The notes: generated by a model from the letters alone, not told the origin. Counted from the first letter of the stretch, positions 1 to 10,115 are shown. The stretch is 64,000 nt of DNA from Methylophilus aquaticus (GCF_030769565.1 NZ_JAVCAP010000001.1:214161-278160); one strand, 5' to 3'. Numbers and translations are program-made.

Positions 1-153
1 GCTGCAGGTTTGTATTGGGTTGAAGCCAGCAACGACAGATATTGGGGTGGTGGCTACGGTGGCACAAGCTTTAGTCGTTCAATCAACGGTACAACCGAAA
101 CTAAAGATTTGAATGATGGCCGCTTCGTTTTCACACTGGGCCGTACGTTCTAA
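1..153 (+). CDS. C-terminal end of a TorF/Gcw_chp-like porin (partial)
   Basis: An open frame runs in from the left edge of the window and stops at TAA 151-153, giving 50 residues. They are rich in Gly, Tyr and Trp, with alternating polar and hydrophobic residues, and end in ...FTLGRTF. A terminal Phe is the usual last residue of an outer-membrane beta-barrel strand recognised by BamA. In related methylotrophs a TorF-family (Gcw_chp) putative porin often lies just upstream of glnK-amtB, which fits this place. The 5' end lies outside the window, so the family call is inferred from the C-terminal signature and context only. Confidence 0.5.
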   Translation, partial: AAGLYWVEASNDRYWGGGYGGTSFSRSINGTTETKDLNDGRFVFTLGRTF

Positions 154-169
154 CTAAATAAGTTTGAGT

Positions 170-194
170 TCTGGCAGGCGTAGTGTCTGCCAGA
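170..194 (+). other. Stem-loop between porin end and glnK
   Basis: Perfect 8-bp arms TCTGGCAG (170-177) and CTGCCAGA (187-194) enclose a 9-nt loop. No T-run follows, so it is unlikely to be a strong intrinsic terminator. It may stabilise the 3' end of the porin mRNA or separate it from the glnK-amtB message. Confidence 0.4.
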
Positions 195-199
195 GTTAA

Positions 200-553
<354 letters not shown>

Positions 554-568
554 GAGGGGGCTTCAGTT

Positions 569-1975
569 ATGAAGAAAATTCTTTCTGTGTTATCACTGGT
601 TGCGCTGATGGGTCTGGCAGCTACGCCGGCCAGCTACGCTGAAGAAACCGTAGTAGAAACCGTGACTATTGAAGAGACTGTTGCACCAGATGCAGCGCCA
701 GCTGCCGAGGCACCAGCCGCTGCTGAAGCGGCACCAGCAGAAGCTGCAGCCGAAGCGCCTGCAACCCTGGATGTTGGCAGTACTGCATTTATGATTGTGG
801 CGACTGTGCTGGTGATTTTGATGACCATCCCTGGTTTGGCCTTGTTTTATGGCGGTTTGGTACGTCAGAAAAACATGCTTTCTGTGTTGATGCAAGTGTT
901 CGTTGTGTTCTCCATGGTGTCGGTGATTTGGGCGGCTTATGGGTACAGTGCGGCATTTAGCGAAGGCAACATGGTGGTGGGTGGCTTGAGCAAGGCATTT
1001 CTGGCGGGCATTACGCCTGACAGTTTGTCTGGCGTAATTCCAGAGTATGTATTTCTGACCTTCCAGCTGACTTTTGCAGCCATTACTCCAGCGCTGATTG
1101 TGGGCGGGTTTGCCGAGCGTATGAAATTTTCAGCCGTGCTGTTGTTTACCGCGCTGTGGGTGACATTTGCTTACGTGCCAATCGCGCATATGGTATGGGG
1201 TGGCGGTTATTTGGGTTCGCTGGGTGCTAAAGACTTTGCCGGTGGTACGGTTGTACACATTAACGCGGGTATTGCTGCGCTGGTGGGTGCCATCATGTTG
1301 GGTAAACGTATCGGTTACGGTAAAGAAGCCATGCCTCCGCACAATCTGGTGATGACCATGGTCGGTGCTGCATTGCTGTGGGTGGGTTGGTTTGGCTTTA
1401 ACGTAGGTAGCGAACTGGCTGTTGACGGTGTTGCTGGCATGGTGCTGATTAACACACAACTGGCGACTGCTGCTGCCGTGTTAGGCTGGATTTTTGCCGA
1501 GTGGTTGTTCAGAGGTAAACCAAGTATGCTGGGTGCTGCTTCAGGTGCTGTGGCTGGCTTGGTGGCGATTACGCCTGCTTGTGGCTTCATCGGTCCGATG
1601 GGTTCCATCATTCTGGGCTTTACCGCCAGCTTTGTCAGCCTGTGGGGCGTGACCAAGTTGAAAGGTGCGCTGGGTTATGACGATTCACTGGATGTATTCG
1701 GCGTACACGGTTTGGCTGGTATCTGGGGTGCTGTAGGCACCGGTATCCTGATGTCTCCTGGCTTGGGTGGCGTTGGTTACGCTGAAGGTGTTACTATGGG
1801 CGGTCAAGTCACTACGCAAATCATTGCAGTGGTGGTGACGATTGTCTGGACAGGTATCGTGAGTGTGATTCTTTACAAAGTTGTAGACATGCTGGTAGGT
1901 CTGCGTGTGAGCGAAGAATACGAGCGCGAAGGCTTGGATACAACCGAGCATGGTGAGCGTGCTTATAGCATGTAA
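569..1975 (+). CDS. amtB: Ammonium transporter AmtB with signal peptide and Ala/Pro/Glu linker
   Basis: An inner-membrane Amt/Rh channel for ammonium, 468 residues. Residues 1-24 form a cleavable signal peptide (MKKILSVLSL...ASYA). Residues 25-66 are a low-complexity Glu/Ala/Pro segment, and the transmembrane core starts near residue 70. The pore twin histidines are visible at His230 (GGTVVHINAG) and His380 (FGVHGLAGIWG), 150 residues apart as in E. coli AmtB (168 and 318). The acidic, Ala-rich periplasmic extension is longer than in E. coli AmtB but is seen in other proteobacterial family members. It is co-transcribed with glnK and ends at a strong terminator (1991-2020). Confidence 0.95.
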   Translation: MKKILSVLSLVALMGLAATPASYAEETVVETVTIEETVAPDAAPAAEAPAAAEAAPAEAAAEAPATLDVGSTAFMIVATVLVILMTIPGLALFYGGLVRQKNMLSVLMQVFVVFSMVSVIWAAYGYSAAFSEGNMVVGGLSKAFLAGITPDSLSGVIPEYVFLTFQLTFAAITPALIVGGFAERMKFSAVLLFTALWVTFAYVPIAHMVWGGGYLGSLGAKDFAGGTVVHINAGIAALVGAIMLGKRIGYGKEAMPPHNLVMTMVGAALLWVGWFGFNVGSELAVDGVAGMVLINTQLATAAAVLGWIFAEWLFRGKPSMLGAASGAVAGLVAITPACGFIGPMGSIILGFTASFVSLWGVTKLKGALGYDDSLDVFGVHGLAGIWGAVGTGILMSPGLGGVGYAEGVTMGGQVTTQIIAVVVTIVWTGIVSVILYKVVDMLVGLRVSEEYEREGLDTTEHGERAYSM

Positions 1976-1990
1976 ATAATGCGTAATAAG

Positions 1991-2020
1991 AAAACGGCTC
2001 GATATGAGCCGTTTTTTTTT
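1991..2020 (+). terminator. Rho-independent terminator after amtB
   Basis: The stem AAAACGGCTC / GAGCCGTTTT with a short ATAT loop is followed directly by a T-run. It lies 15 bp after the amtB stop and closes the glnK-amtB unit. Confidence 0.85.
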
Positions 2021-2074
2021 GAACTTATACTGTCCATGCTTTATCAATGGTAAGGGCCAAATTAAAATAACTCG

Positions 2075-3754
2075 ATGACCATGCACCTAGAAAACTCCAT
2101 GACGCCTTTGCAGCGAGTCTTGCAAATTGCCAAACTCGAAAAGCAGGATATCCTGCTATTGTTTTATTTAACCTTGGTCTACGGGGTACTGGGAATCGCG
2201 ACCCCGGTCGCCGTACAAACGATGGTGAATATCGTCACCATGGGCGGGGTACTGCAACCCTTGTATGTGGTCGGGTTTATTCTTTTTTGCTTGTTGGCAC
2301 TCTCCGGCGCTATTTACGCGATTGAAAGTTTTCTGGTTGAACTGATTCAGCGCAGAATTTTTGTGCGCACCAGCATGCAAATTGCCGACAACATGCAGCA
2401 GATTCATATTTCAGTGTATGACAAGAACAACACGGTTGAACTGGTGAATCGCTACTTCGATATCCAAACCGTGCAAAAATCTGTCGCAACCTTGCTGACC
2501 ATCGGTCTGACTGCGCTGCTGCAAGGGCTGATAGGCAGTATTGTGCTGCTTTTTTACAGCCTGTATTTTGGCATTCTTGTTGTCATCATGCTGATAGTGT
2601 TGTGGGCGATTGTGTTCGGGCTTGGCAAACAAGCCGAAGAGAGTGCGATACAGGAGTCCAAAGCTAAATACAATATGGCGGCCTGGCTGGAAAACATTGC
2701 CAGAAATAAATGGTTATCCAAGTTTTACGGAGCAAGGCAACGCACGCAGGCGCATACCGAATATCTGGTCAAATACTACCTCACAGCAAGAACCCGTCAC
2801 TTTAAGGTATTGATGATGCAACTGATTAGTGGCGTGGGCTTGTACGCACTGATTGGCACAGGCATGTTGATCTTGGGCGGCACATTAGTGATTCAAGGGC
2901 AAATCAACCTTGGGCAGTTTGTGGCAGCCGAGCTGATTATTTTTGGTGTGCTTTCAGCTTTTGTGCGTTTTATTACCAAGCTTGAATATTTTTATGATCT
3001 GCTTGCAGCGGTCGATAAAATTGGCGTACTTGAAACCCTGCCTCAGGAGACGTCAGGCGAACATCAGGCCAGCAGGGATGGCTATCAGCAACTACAGGCG
3101 TTCGATATGGGGTTTAAACATCACCGGCAAAGCGCACTGATGAATAAACTCAACTTCAAATTACAACGTGGTCAAGGTCTGGCGATCTTGGGCGGATTGG
3201 GGAGTGGCAAAAGTACTTTACTGGAGCTCATCACTGGCTTGCGGCAACCCGATCAGGGATATCTGGCATACAACGGCATCGACTTGCGACAGCTTGATCT
3301 CAACCACCTGCGTGATCATATCGGGGTTGCCAACAAGGTGGAATGGCAACATGGCAGTATTTTTGAAAACCTGCGATTGCACCGCGCAGATATTGAAATC
3401 GACATGGTGATAGATGTTTTGCAGGTACTGGGCTTGTGGGATGATATCAGTAAACTCGAACACGGTATTGAAACCGAGTTGACGGACTTTGGTGCGCCAT
3501 TGACCTATACTCAGCTACAAAGACTGATGCTGGCACGGGCCATCATCGGTAAGCCAGATTTAATGATTATTGATGGTTTGCTAGATGGTTTGGCGCAGCA
3601 TGAACTGGACCAAGTGTTGAATTTGCTGAAGCGCCAGGAAACTGACTGGATGTTGATTGTGACCACCCGCTTCCAGCATATTGCACAACAATTTCAGCAG
3701 GTACTACAACTGGAAACCGCCACAGAGGCAAAAGGAGGCGGTGATGCAGCGTAA
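2075..3754 (+). CDS. ABC exporter permease/ATPase with degenerate nucleotide-binding domain
   Basis: 559 residues: an N-terminal type I exporter membrane domain (about 25-310, with several hydrophobic helices) and a C-terminal ABC ATPase domain (about 345-540). Walker A is intact (GGLGSGKST, 373-381). The other ATPase motifs are degraded. The signature is LTYTQLQ (476-482) instead of LSGGQ. Walker B ends IID-G, so the catalytic Glu is Gly501. The H-loop position reads TTR (530-532) with no His. The Q-loop region reads ANKVEW (419-424). There is no C39 peptidase domain. The next two genes are an HlyD-type adaptor and a TolC-type channel, so the three form a type I-like export complex. Substrate unknown. 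No strong ribosome site is seen for the ATG at 2075; ATG 2081 is an alternative. Confidence 0.85.
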   Translation: MTMHLENSMTPLQRVLQIAKLEKQDILLLFYLTLVYGVLGIATPVAVQTMVNIVTMGGVLQPLYVVGFILFCLLALSGAIYAIESFLVELIQRRIFVRTSMQIADNMQQIHISVYDKNNTVELVNRYFDIQTVQKSVATLLTIGLTALLQGLIGSIVLLFYSLYFGILVVIMLIVLWAIVFGLGKQAEESAIQESKAKYNMAAWLENIARNKWLSKFYGARQRTQAHTEYLVKYYLTARTRHFKVLMMQLISGVGLYALIGTGMLILGGTLVIQGQINLGQFVAAELIIFGVLSAFVRFITKLEYFYDLLAAVDKIGVLETLPQETSGEHQASRDGYQQLQAFDMGFKHHRQSALMNKLNFKLQRGQGLAILGGLGSGKSTLLELITGLRQPDQGYLAYNGIDLRQLDLNHLRDHIGVANKVEWQHGSIFENLRLHRADIEIDMVIDVLQVLGLWDDISKLEHGIETELTDFGAPLTYTQLQRLMLARAIIGKPDLMIIDGLLDGLAQHELDQVLNLLKRQETDWMLIVTTRFQHIAQQFQQVLQLETATEAKGGGDAA

Positions 3755-5051
3755 ACAGCAGATCAGCCTGATGCATGGCGTTGAAACACCTGATTCCTTG
3801 CGTGTGTGGATCAAACGACTGGCCTGGCTCTTGCTGGGACTGCCTGCCTTTTTTATGTTTTTGCCTTGGCAGCAAAATGTCACTGCATTGGGCAAGGTAA
3901 CTGCTTACTCTCCTTCCGAACGGGTACAAACCATTGATGCACCCGTCAGTGGTTTAATTAATCGCTGGCATGTGCAAGAGGGCTCGCAAGTGAAAGAAGG
4001 CGACTTGCTGCTCGAAATTGCTGACACCGATCCTAATTTCAAGCAACGGCTTGAAGCGCAGCGCGATAATCTGCAAACCAAGCTTGGCGCAAAGCAAGAT
4101 GAGTTGCGCGCTTATGAGCTGCAGAGGCAAAACCTTACGGCAGCACGGGATGCGAAGATTTCGGCTGCTCAGTACAAACTCGATGTCGCTACGCAAAAGA
4201 TTCGCAGTAGTCAGGAGGCGGTAAATTCTGCCCAAGCCACGCTGGATGCAGCAAGCTTGCAACTACAGCGTTTGCAACGTTTGTTAGGCGATGGTCTTGT
4301 ATCCAAGCGCGATATGGAGCTGGCTGAGCGGGATCAGATTATTGCCAGCCGCAACATGAACAGCGCGCAGGCGCAGTGGCAATCGGCAAAGGCAGAAGCC
4401 AGTTCAGCACAGGCAGATATTCAGCAGGTGCGTTCGGATACACAGGCTTATCTTGACTCAACCACGGCCGTGATCAACAAAATTAAAGGTGAAATGGCCG
4501 ATAGTGAAAATAGCCTGCATACCTCTGAAATTTCGTTGTCACGGCAGAATATGCAAAAAATTGCGGCACCGCGCGCTGGCACTATTTTCAGGCTGCCGGT
4601 CAACTCACAGTCGCAAATCATCAAGCAGGGGGATCCCTTGCTGGTGATCGTGCCGCATACTTCTGAACGCGCAGTCGAATTGTGGGTGGATGGCCGTGAT
4701 GCGCCGCTGATTACGCGAGACAGTGTTGTGCGGCTTGAGTTTGAGGGGTGGCCCGCTATTCAGGTGCCAGGCTGGGCACAAGTGGGTGTAGGTACATTTG
4801 AAGGCAAAATTGCCTTTGTTGACCCGACGGATAACGGTTCCGGACACTTCCGGATTATGGTGGTGCCAAGCGAAGGCACTCCCGAATGGCCATCGCCCAG
4901 ATTCTTGCGGCAAGGCATCAGCGCCAAAGGCTGGGTGTTGCTGGAGCGCGTGACCATCGGTTACGAGTTGTGGCGGCTGTTGAATGGTTTCCCGCCGCGA
5001 ATTCCGCATGAACCTGTACCGCTCAATAGTGGCGGAGGCAAGCCGGCATGA
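3744..5051 (+). CDS. HlyD-family periplasmic adaptor subunit
   Basis: 435 residues from ATG 3744, chosen because AAAGGAGG sits at 3731-3738; upstream in-frame codons lie inside the ABC gene. It has one N-terminal membrane helix (about 25-43), a biotinyl-lipoyl-like segment (about 66-95), a long Ala/Gln-rich coiled-coil hairpin (about 95-270) and a beta-barrel domain after it. It would bridge the inner-membrane ABC protein to the TolC partner. The start overlaps the ABC stop by 11 bp and the end overlaps the TolC-like gene by 4 bp, so the three genes are translationally coupled. Confidence 0.85.
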   Translation: MQRKQQISLMHGVETPDSLRVWIKRLAWLLLGLPAFFMFLPWQQNVTALGKVTAYSPSERVQTIDAPVSGLINRWHVQEGSQVKEGDLLLEIADTDPNFKQRLEAQRDNLQTKLGAKQDELRAYELQRQNLTAARDAKISAAQYKLDVATQKIRSSQEAVNSAQATLDAASLQLQRLQRLLGDGLVSKRDMELAERDQIIASRNMNSAQAQWQSAKAEASSAQADIQQVRSDTQAYLDSTTAVINKIKGEMADSENSLHTSEISLSRQNMQKIAAPRAGTIFRLPVNSQSQIIKQGDPLLVIVPHTSERAVELWVDGRDAPLITRDSVVRLEFEGWPAIQVPGWAQVGVGTFEGKIAFVDPTDNGSGHFRIMVVPSEGTPEWPSPRFLRQGISAKGWVLLERVTIGYELWRLLNGFPPRIPHEPVPLNSGGGKPA

Positions 5052-6784
5052 GGGTTGTATGGTGGATCACCTTCTCCGGTTGGCTTGCAGCCTTCTCGGG
5101 CATTGGCATAGCCGCCGAAGACATTGAGGATGTGCGTGCCAGACAACGGTTGGAGCGCCAGGAGGGGCGAGCCTTGGAACAATACAGTCGTCAGCCTGGC
5201 GTCCCGTTACATGACGCGGTGAAGCAGCAACAGGATCAGCGAAAAACCCCCGTAGTCATCGATTTGAAAAGTGCCTTGCAGCCCTTTGATAAGCCAGAAA
5301 CCAACAGTATTTTGTCGGCCACAGCAGAGCAAGGCACACAGCTGACCATTGCAGATATGCGCCAGCGTGCCTTGCAAAACAACTTGCAAGTCAAAGTGGT
5401 TAAAATGGATCCGGGGATTGCCAATCAATCCTTGCGCGAAGAGCAGGCAAAATTCGACCAGGTGATTTTTGCTTATGCCAAATATGCTGACAAAGATACG
5501 CCAGCCATGTCCGGCGACAAGGTCATTATCAAGTCGGACAATCCCTTGCTCGATGGTGAGTCCGCGAAGCTTAATCTGGATGCCCAGCGTAAGCAATACT
5601 GGGATGTGGAAGCGGGTGTGAAAGTCCCGTTACGTACCGGGGGTACGGTGACCTTGAGTGCGCCTCTGGAAAACCGGCAAAGCCTGGGCAAGTTTGCCAG
5701 TGATCAGTATCGCAGTGCCTTGCGTTTTTCTTTCAGCCAGCCCTTATTGCGTAACGCCGGGCGGGATGTGAACGAGGCCAGCATCCGCATTGCCGAACTG
5801 GACCGGGACGGGGTACAACTTAAAACCCGATTGCAAACCATTCGTATTGTGACCACGGTTGATAAGGCTTACTGGGATTTGTATGAGGCGTGGGCTGCAC
5901 TGGATGTGCGGCGCAACCAGTTTGAATACGCCAGCCAGAATCTGGCCATGGTGAAGCGCAGGGTGCAGGAAGGCATTACTGCCGCGGTTGAAATTAACCG
6001 TGCTGAGATTGGCGTAGCCGACCGTATGGAAGCACTCATTGTCGCCGAGACCAATCTAAAGCTGGCACACCGGCAGTTGCAGTTTTTGCTCAATGATCTG
6101 GATGACGGCGGCAGTCAGTCGGCGTGGGTTCCTGTTACGCCACCAAATCTGGTCAAGTTTGAATTTGACCGCAGCCACTTGATCCGGGATGCACTGGACA
6201 GTCGTATTGAGTTGCTGGAGCAGGAGCTCAAGCTCAGTGCGGATTTGATCCAGATCGAATATCTGCAAAACCAGACGCTGCCCATGTTTACACTCGATTA
6301 CCAGTACGGTGCACTGTCAGGCTCAGGCGAGCGTTTTGGCAATATTGGTCAGGATCTGTTTAACGGACGCTACAGCGACTGGTCGCTGGGGCTCAAGTTT
6401 GAAATGCCGGTCAGCAACGAGGCCAGAAAAGCCAAACTGGACAGGGCGATTGCTCAGCGCATGCAGCGCTTGACCACCAAAACTCTGCAAACTCTGACGG
6501 TCAAGCGTGAAATTTACGATGCTCTGGACAAGGTGGACCAGAATTGGCAACGCATTATTGCCGCACGTCAACAGGTGCTGGTCGCCGGGATCAACTACGA
6601 GGCGGAGCTCAAGCAGTTTAATGAAGGCTTGCGTACCATGACCGAAGTGCTTGAAACGCTGACGCGCCTGGGGGAGGCGCAACTTAAAGAAATTCGTGCC
6701 ATCAGTGATTATCAGGTGGCACTGATTGATGTGGCTTATGCCACTGGCACGGTATTGGGACACGGGAAAATCAGTCTGCAATAG
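5048..6784 (+). CDS. TolC-family outer-membrane channel protein
   Basis: 578 residues with a signal peptide (MRVVWWITFSGWLAAFSGIG...) and two outer-membrane efflux protein repeats made of long amphipathic helices. One example is the stretch around TTVDKAYWDLYEAW, a typical OEP motif. An extra segment of about 100 residues, charged and Gln/Arg-rich, precedes the first repeat. This makes the protein longer than canonical TolC (about 470 mature residues). It is the third gene of the export operon and starts inside the HlyD stop (ATGA overlap). Confidence 0.85.
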   Translation: MRVVWWITFSGWLAAFSGIGIAAEDIEDVRARQRLERQEGRALEQYSRQPGVPLHDAVKQQQDQRKTPVVIDLKSALQPFDKPETNSILSATAEQGTQLTIADMRQRALQNNLQVKVVKMDPGIANQSLREEQAKFDQVIFAYAKYADKDTPAMSGDKVIIKSDNPLLDGESAKLNLDAQRKQYWDVEAGVKVPLRTGGTVTLSAPLENRQSLGKFASDQYRSALRFSFSQPLLRNAGRDVNEASIRIAELDRDGVQLKTRLQTIRIVTTVDKAYWDLYEAWAALDVRRNQFEYASQNLAMVKRRVQEGITAAVEINRAEIGVADRMEALIVAETNLKLAHRQLQFLLNDLDDGGSQSAWVPVTPPNLVKFEFDRSHLIRDALDSRIELLEQELKLSADLIQIEYLQNQTLPMFTLDYQYGALSGSGERFGNIGQDLFNGRYSDWSLGLKFEMPVSNEARKAKLDRAIAQRMQRLTTKTLQTLTVKREIYDALDKVDQNWQRIIAARQQVLVAGINYEAELKQFNEGLRTMTEVLETLTRLGEAQLKEIRAISDYQVALIDVAYATGTVLGHGKISLQ

Positions 6785-6825
6785 GTGGATCAGCCTCGCT
6801 GTCAGGTGTTACGTCGTAACGTCGC

Positions 6826-7470
6826 TCAAGGCTGCTTGTTTATCCGATATGTTTGCATCAGCAGATCAAACTGTAGCAAACTCATCCGCTGAATGCCTGT
6901 CCGCTCTCCATGTTTGCGCGGTGCACTACGCATGTCATCTGCCTCAAACACACTGATACGTTGCGTGCCATAAGTGGTTTCTACCAACAACACTGGCACC
7001 CGTTTGCGAAGTAATTCATGCTTTTGCTTGCTGGGCCTGTCAGACATGCGGTACTGCTGTTCATCCATGCGGTAGGGCACATTCTGGTTTAACAAAAAAA
7101 TTTCCAGTTCTTTGGTGCTCTCGGCAAATACATGGATATCCGTGTCGGCGTAAGGCCCGGCAGTGCCTTCCAGCACGGTGCCAGTTAAATGCGGGTTGAA
7201 CTTCTGTAATATTTGCATGGTATGCAAAGCGGCTTGCCGGAGATCCAGCAAGTGTGCTGCATCCGCTTCATCAGAATACAAGGCATGATATTCACGCAAG
7301 GCCTCATCAATTTCGGCATTGGTCGGCAAGGGAACATCTTGCGTAATGCCGAGGGATTTAACCGCTTTGCGTTTGGCGCGGCCATAGTCACTGATGCCTT
7401 CCTCATACATCAGTCTGGCAGCAGACTGGGCGATTTCCTGACGCAGGTCACTCGAAAAGTCATCAAACAT
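6826..7470 (-). CDS. Conserved protein of unknown function, nucleotidyltransferase-like motif
   Basis: 214 residues, apparently soluble. The N-terminal half is helical and charged. The middle contains GTAGPYADTDIHVF, which resembles the G-S/T-x-x-x-D-x-D core of nucleotidyltransferase-fold proteins, and the rest is mixed alpha/beta. I do not recognise a named family with confidence, and the nucleotidyltransferase idea rests on that one motif. It starts 12 bp after the mrcA stop on the same strand, so it is probably the second gene of that transcript. Its 3' end faces the end of the export operon. Confidence 0.6.
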   Translation of the reverse strand: MFDDFSSDLRQEIAQSAARLMYEEGISDYGRAKRKAVKSLGITQDVPLPTNAEIDEALREYHALYSDEADAAHLLDLRQAALHTMQILQKFNPHLTGTVLEGTAGPYADTDIHVFAESTKELEIFLLNQNVPYRMDEQQYRMSDRPSKQKHELLRKRVPVLLVETTYGTQRISVFEADDMRSAPRKHGERTGIQRMSLLQFDLLMQTYRINKQP

Positions 7471-7482
7471 GGCAGGTACTTG

Positions 7483-9906
7483 TTAATTGGGTGCTAACAA
7501 CTTTGCAGCCGGATTCACTGGCAATTTTTTATCTTCATTGCCAGAAGTATGTTCACCCATTAAACGCTCCAGAAAAGAAGGTTCATGCTCATCCTCTTCC
7601 TTGTGTTGATCTTCAGGGTCAAACAGGCCCGGCAAGTTCTCGGGTTGTGACTGCGGTAAAAATTCTTCATAGAAGTATTCATAAATACCGGGATCGTCTT
7701 CGCCAACCTGGGCGCCGGTATAAGCATCCACTTTTAGTTGAACAATGCCCTCCGGAACTTTGTACTGATAGACTGGCATGCCTTTAAGTGTTTCTTGCAT
7801 GTATTTGATCCAGATTGGCAGTGCTGCACGCCCACCCGTTTCCCCTCGGCCCAAATTGCGGGGGCTGTCGTAACCCATCCATGCAATCGCGACCTCTTTA
7901 GGGTGGTAACCGGCAAACCAGGCGTCATACTGGTCATTGGTGGTGCCGGTTTTGCCAGCAATATCCGGACGTCTTAATGACAGTGCCGCTCTCGCCGTCC
8001 CGTTACGCACAACGTCTTGCAGCATGGTTGTCATTATAAAGGCATTGCGCTGGTCAATCACGCGCGTTTCAGACACATGCTTGCCTGGCTGCACAGCTTG
8101 TAGCACCTTGCCGCGGCTATCGACGATTTTTTCGATCAAGTAAGGATGTACGCGATATCCGCTATTGGCGAATGTGGCGTAGGCCGCTGCCATTTGCCAG
8201 ACCGAGGTCGATCCGGCGCCAAGTGCGGTAGACAAGTAAGGGGGATGGTCTTTAGGGTTAAATCCAAACCTGCGCAGATAGTCCTGGGCGTATCTGGCAC
8301 CAATCGCACTCATCAGGCGAATCGAAATCGTGTTTTTTGACTGTGCCAGAGCCTCACGCAGCCGCATTGGTCCAGCATATTTTTCATCATAGTTATGCGG
8401 TTCCCAGGCATTGCCACTGCCTGTTTGTTCGGATGAAAAACTGATCGGAGCATCTTCAAATACACTGGCAGGGGTATAGCCTTTATCAAGTGCTGCCGAA
8501 TAAATAAATGGCTTGAAGCTTGAGCCCGGTTGACGGCGGCCTTGCGTCACATGGTTATATTTGTTGCGGTGAAAGTTAAATCCGCCCACCAGTGCATTCA
8601 CTTCGCCCGTTTCGGGGTTGAGCGCCATGAAAGCACTTTCCACTTCGGGTAGTTGTACTACCATCCATCCTTCGGCATGGTGATACACCCGAATCACAGC
8701 ACCAGGCGCCACTGTTGTTGGCCCTGGTTTTTTGGGCAGTATATGGTTTTTGACCAGCAAAAGCGCTTTGTCTTGTAGCGCAAGCACTTCCCCGCGCTTG
8801 GTGACCACGGTGAGCAGGTCGGGCTCGACCTTGGTGACCAAAGCGGGCACAAACTGGTTATAAGTGACAAATTCGCGCAGTAGCTCTGCGCCTTCGGCAG
8901 GGCTTATTTTAGGGGAGGGTAGTGATAATACCTTTTCTGGCCCCCGGAATCCGTGTCTTAATTCAAAATTAATCACGCCCTGAATGACGGCGGCGTTGGC
9001 TGCGATCTGATGCTGCTTGCGGATGGTGGTCGTGACCTTCAGGCCGCTCGAATAAATCTTTTCGCCATAGCGTTGATAGAGTGTGGCTCGCACGATTTCT
9101 GCAACGTATTCCGAGCCTAATGGTTGTACCAGCTTGGCGGACTGGAATTTGAGCGGTGTGTGCATCGCCTGTTCAAACGCATGCGCACTGATCAGCCCAT
9201 AACGGCGCATATCACGCAATACTTCATGTTGGCGTTTTACTGCATAGTCCGGGTGGATAAATGGATCATATTTGCTGGGGGCTTTGGGGAGGCCAGCTAA
9301 CAGGGCCGCTTCTGCCAGATTGATTTGCCTGAGCTCTTTATTAAAGTAGGTTTTGGAGGCGGCAGCAAAGCCGTAGGCGCGTTCGCCAAGGTAAATCTGG
9401 TTCAGGTAAAGCTCGAGGATTTTATCTTTACTGATGGCGTTTTCTATTTTAATCGCCAGCATGGCCTCTTTTATTTTGGTCCAGATGTTACGGGGCGCAT
9501 CCGGGCCGCTAAAAAAGTTTTTGGCAACCTGCATGGTGATCGTGCTGGCACCCTCGTGCCCACGGCCCGTCAGGTTGTTGCGGATCGCGCGCACAATCCC
9601 GGTGGTATCAATCCCGTTATGCGTATAAAAACGCCGGTCTTCAATCGCCAGAATTGCATCTTTCATCACTTGCGGTGTTTGTTCAATAGGCACAAACGCG
9701 CGTCTTTCCTGGCCAAACTCGCCGATTAACTCACCGTCGGTATCAAAAATACGCAGGGGCAGTTTCGGGTGGTAGTCAGTGAGTGCCTCCAGCGAGGGCA
9801 GCGACGGATACAGGATACTGATCATCAGTACCAGTAATGCGCCGACAATCAAACTACCGATGATGGAAAGGAAAAGAAAATACTGTAACCAACGTTTTGG
9901 ATGCAT
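7483..9906 (-). CDS. mrcA: Penicillin-binding protein 1A, bifunctional transglycosylase/transpeptidase
   Basis: 807 residues of class A PBP, which polymerises and cross-links peptidoglycan at the inner membrane. It has an N-terminal anchor (about 10-32). The GT51 transglycosylase domain carries the catalytic Glu in AIEDRRFYTHNGID. The transpeptidase domain carries the active Ser in PGSSFKPFIY, then SKN, then GKTGTTNDQYDAW. Length and an inserted OB-like region match PBP1A. It is divergent from pilM, as in many betaproteobacteria. Alternative symbol ponA. Confidence 0.93.
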   Translation of the reverse strand: MHPKRWLQYFLFLSIIGSLIVGALLVLMISILYPSLPSLEALTDYHPKLPLRIFDTDGELIGEFGQERRAFVPIEQTPQVMKDAILAIEDRRFYTHNGIDTTGIVRAIRNNLTGRGHEGASTITMQVAKNFFSGPDAPRNIWTKIKEAMLAIKIENAISKDKILELYLNQIYLGERAYGFAAASKTYFNKELRQINLAEAALLAGLPKAPSKYDPFIHPDYAVKRQHEVLRDMRRYGLISAHAFEQAMHTPLKFQSAKLVQPLGSEYVAEIVRATLYQRYGEKIYSSGLKVTTTIRKQHQIAANAAVIQGVINFELRHGFRGPEKVLSLPSPKISPAEGAELLREFVTYNQFVPALVTKVEPDLLTVVTKRGEVLALQDKALLLVKNHILPKKPGPTTVAPGAVIRVYHHAEGWMVVQLPEVESAFMALNPETGEVNALVGGFNFHRNKYNHVTQGRRQPGSSFKPFIYSAALDKGYTPASVFEDAPISFSSEQTGSGNAWEPHNYDEKYAGPMRLREALAQSKNTISIRLMSAIGARYAQDYLRRFGFNPKDHPPYLSTALGAGSTSVWQMAAAYATFANSGYRVHPYLIEKIVDSRGKVLQAVQPGKHVSETRVIDQRNAFIMTTMLQDVVRNGTARAALSLRRPDIAGKTGTTNDQYDAWFAGYHPKEVAIAWMGYDSPRNLGRGETGGRAALPIWIKYMQETLKGMPVYQYKVPEGIVQLKVDAYTGAQVGEDDPGIYEYFYEEFLPQSQPENLPGLFDPEDQHKEEDEHEPSFLERLMGEHTSGNEDKKLPVNPAAKLLAPN

Positions 9907-10115
9907 GCCTTGTGTGACTCATCGTGAGAATTACCCCTGAATTGTAATCTTTTTTTGCCAATTCATCGGCAGTTTATTGTGGAATCATGCAAATAATCGC
10001 CCTCAGTCTGAATGAGTGGCCTGCGATAAAACAAGTTTTTTGCATGCGCCAACCTGGTGGTTGGCATAGATGATGCATGCATTTGAAAGATGAAAGAACA
10101 CAAAGGGCTAAACCG

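Noticed and set aside
171..190. Sigma54 promoter before glnK (CTGGCAGGCGTAGTG)
   Set aside because: No GC at the required distance; the bases belong to the stem-loop 170-194.
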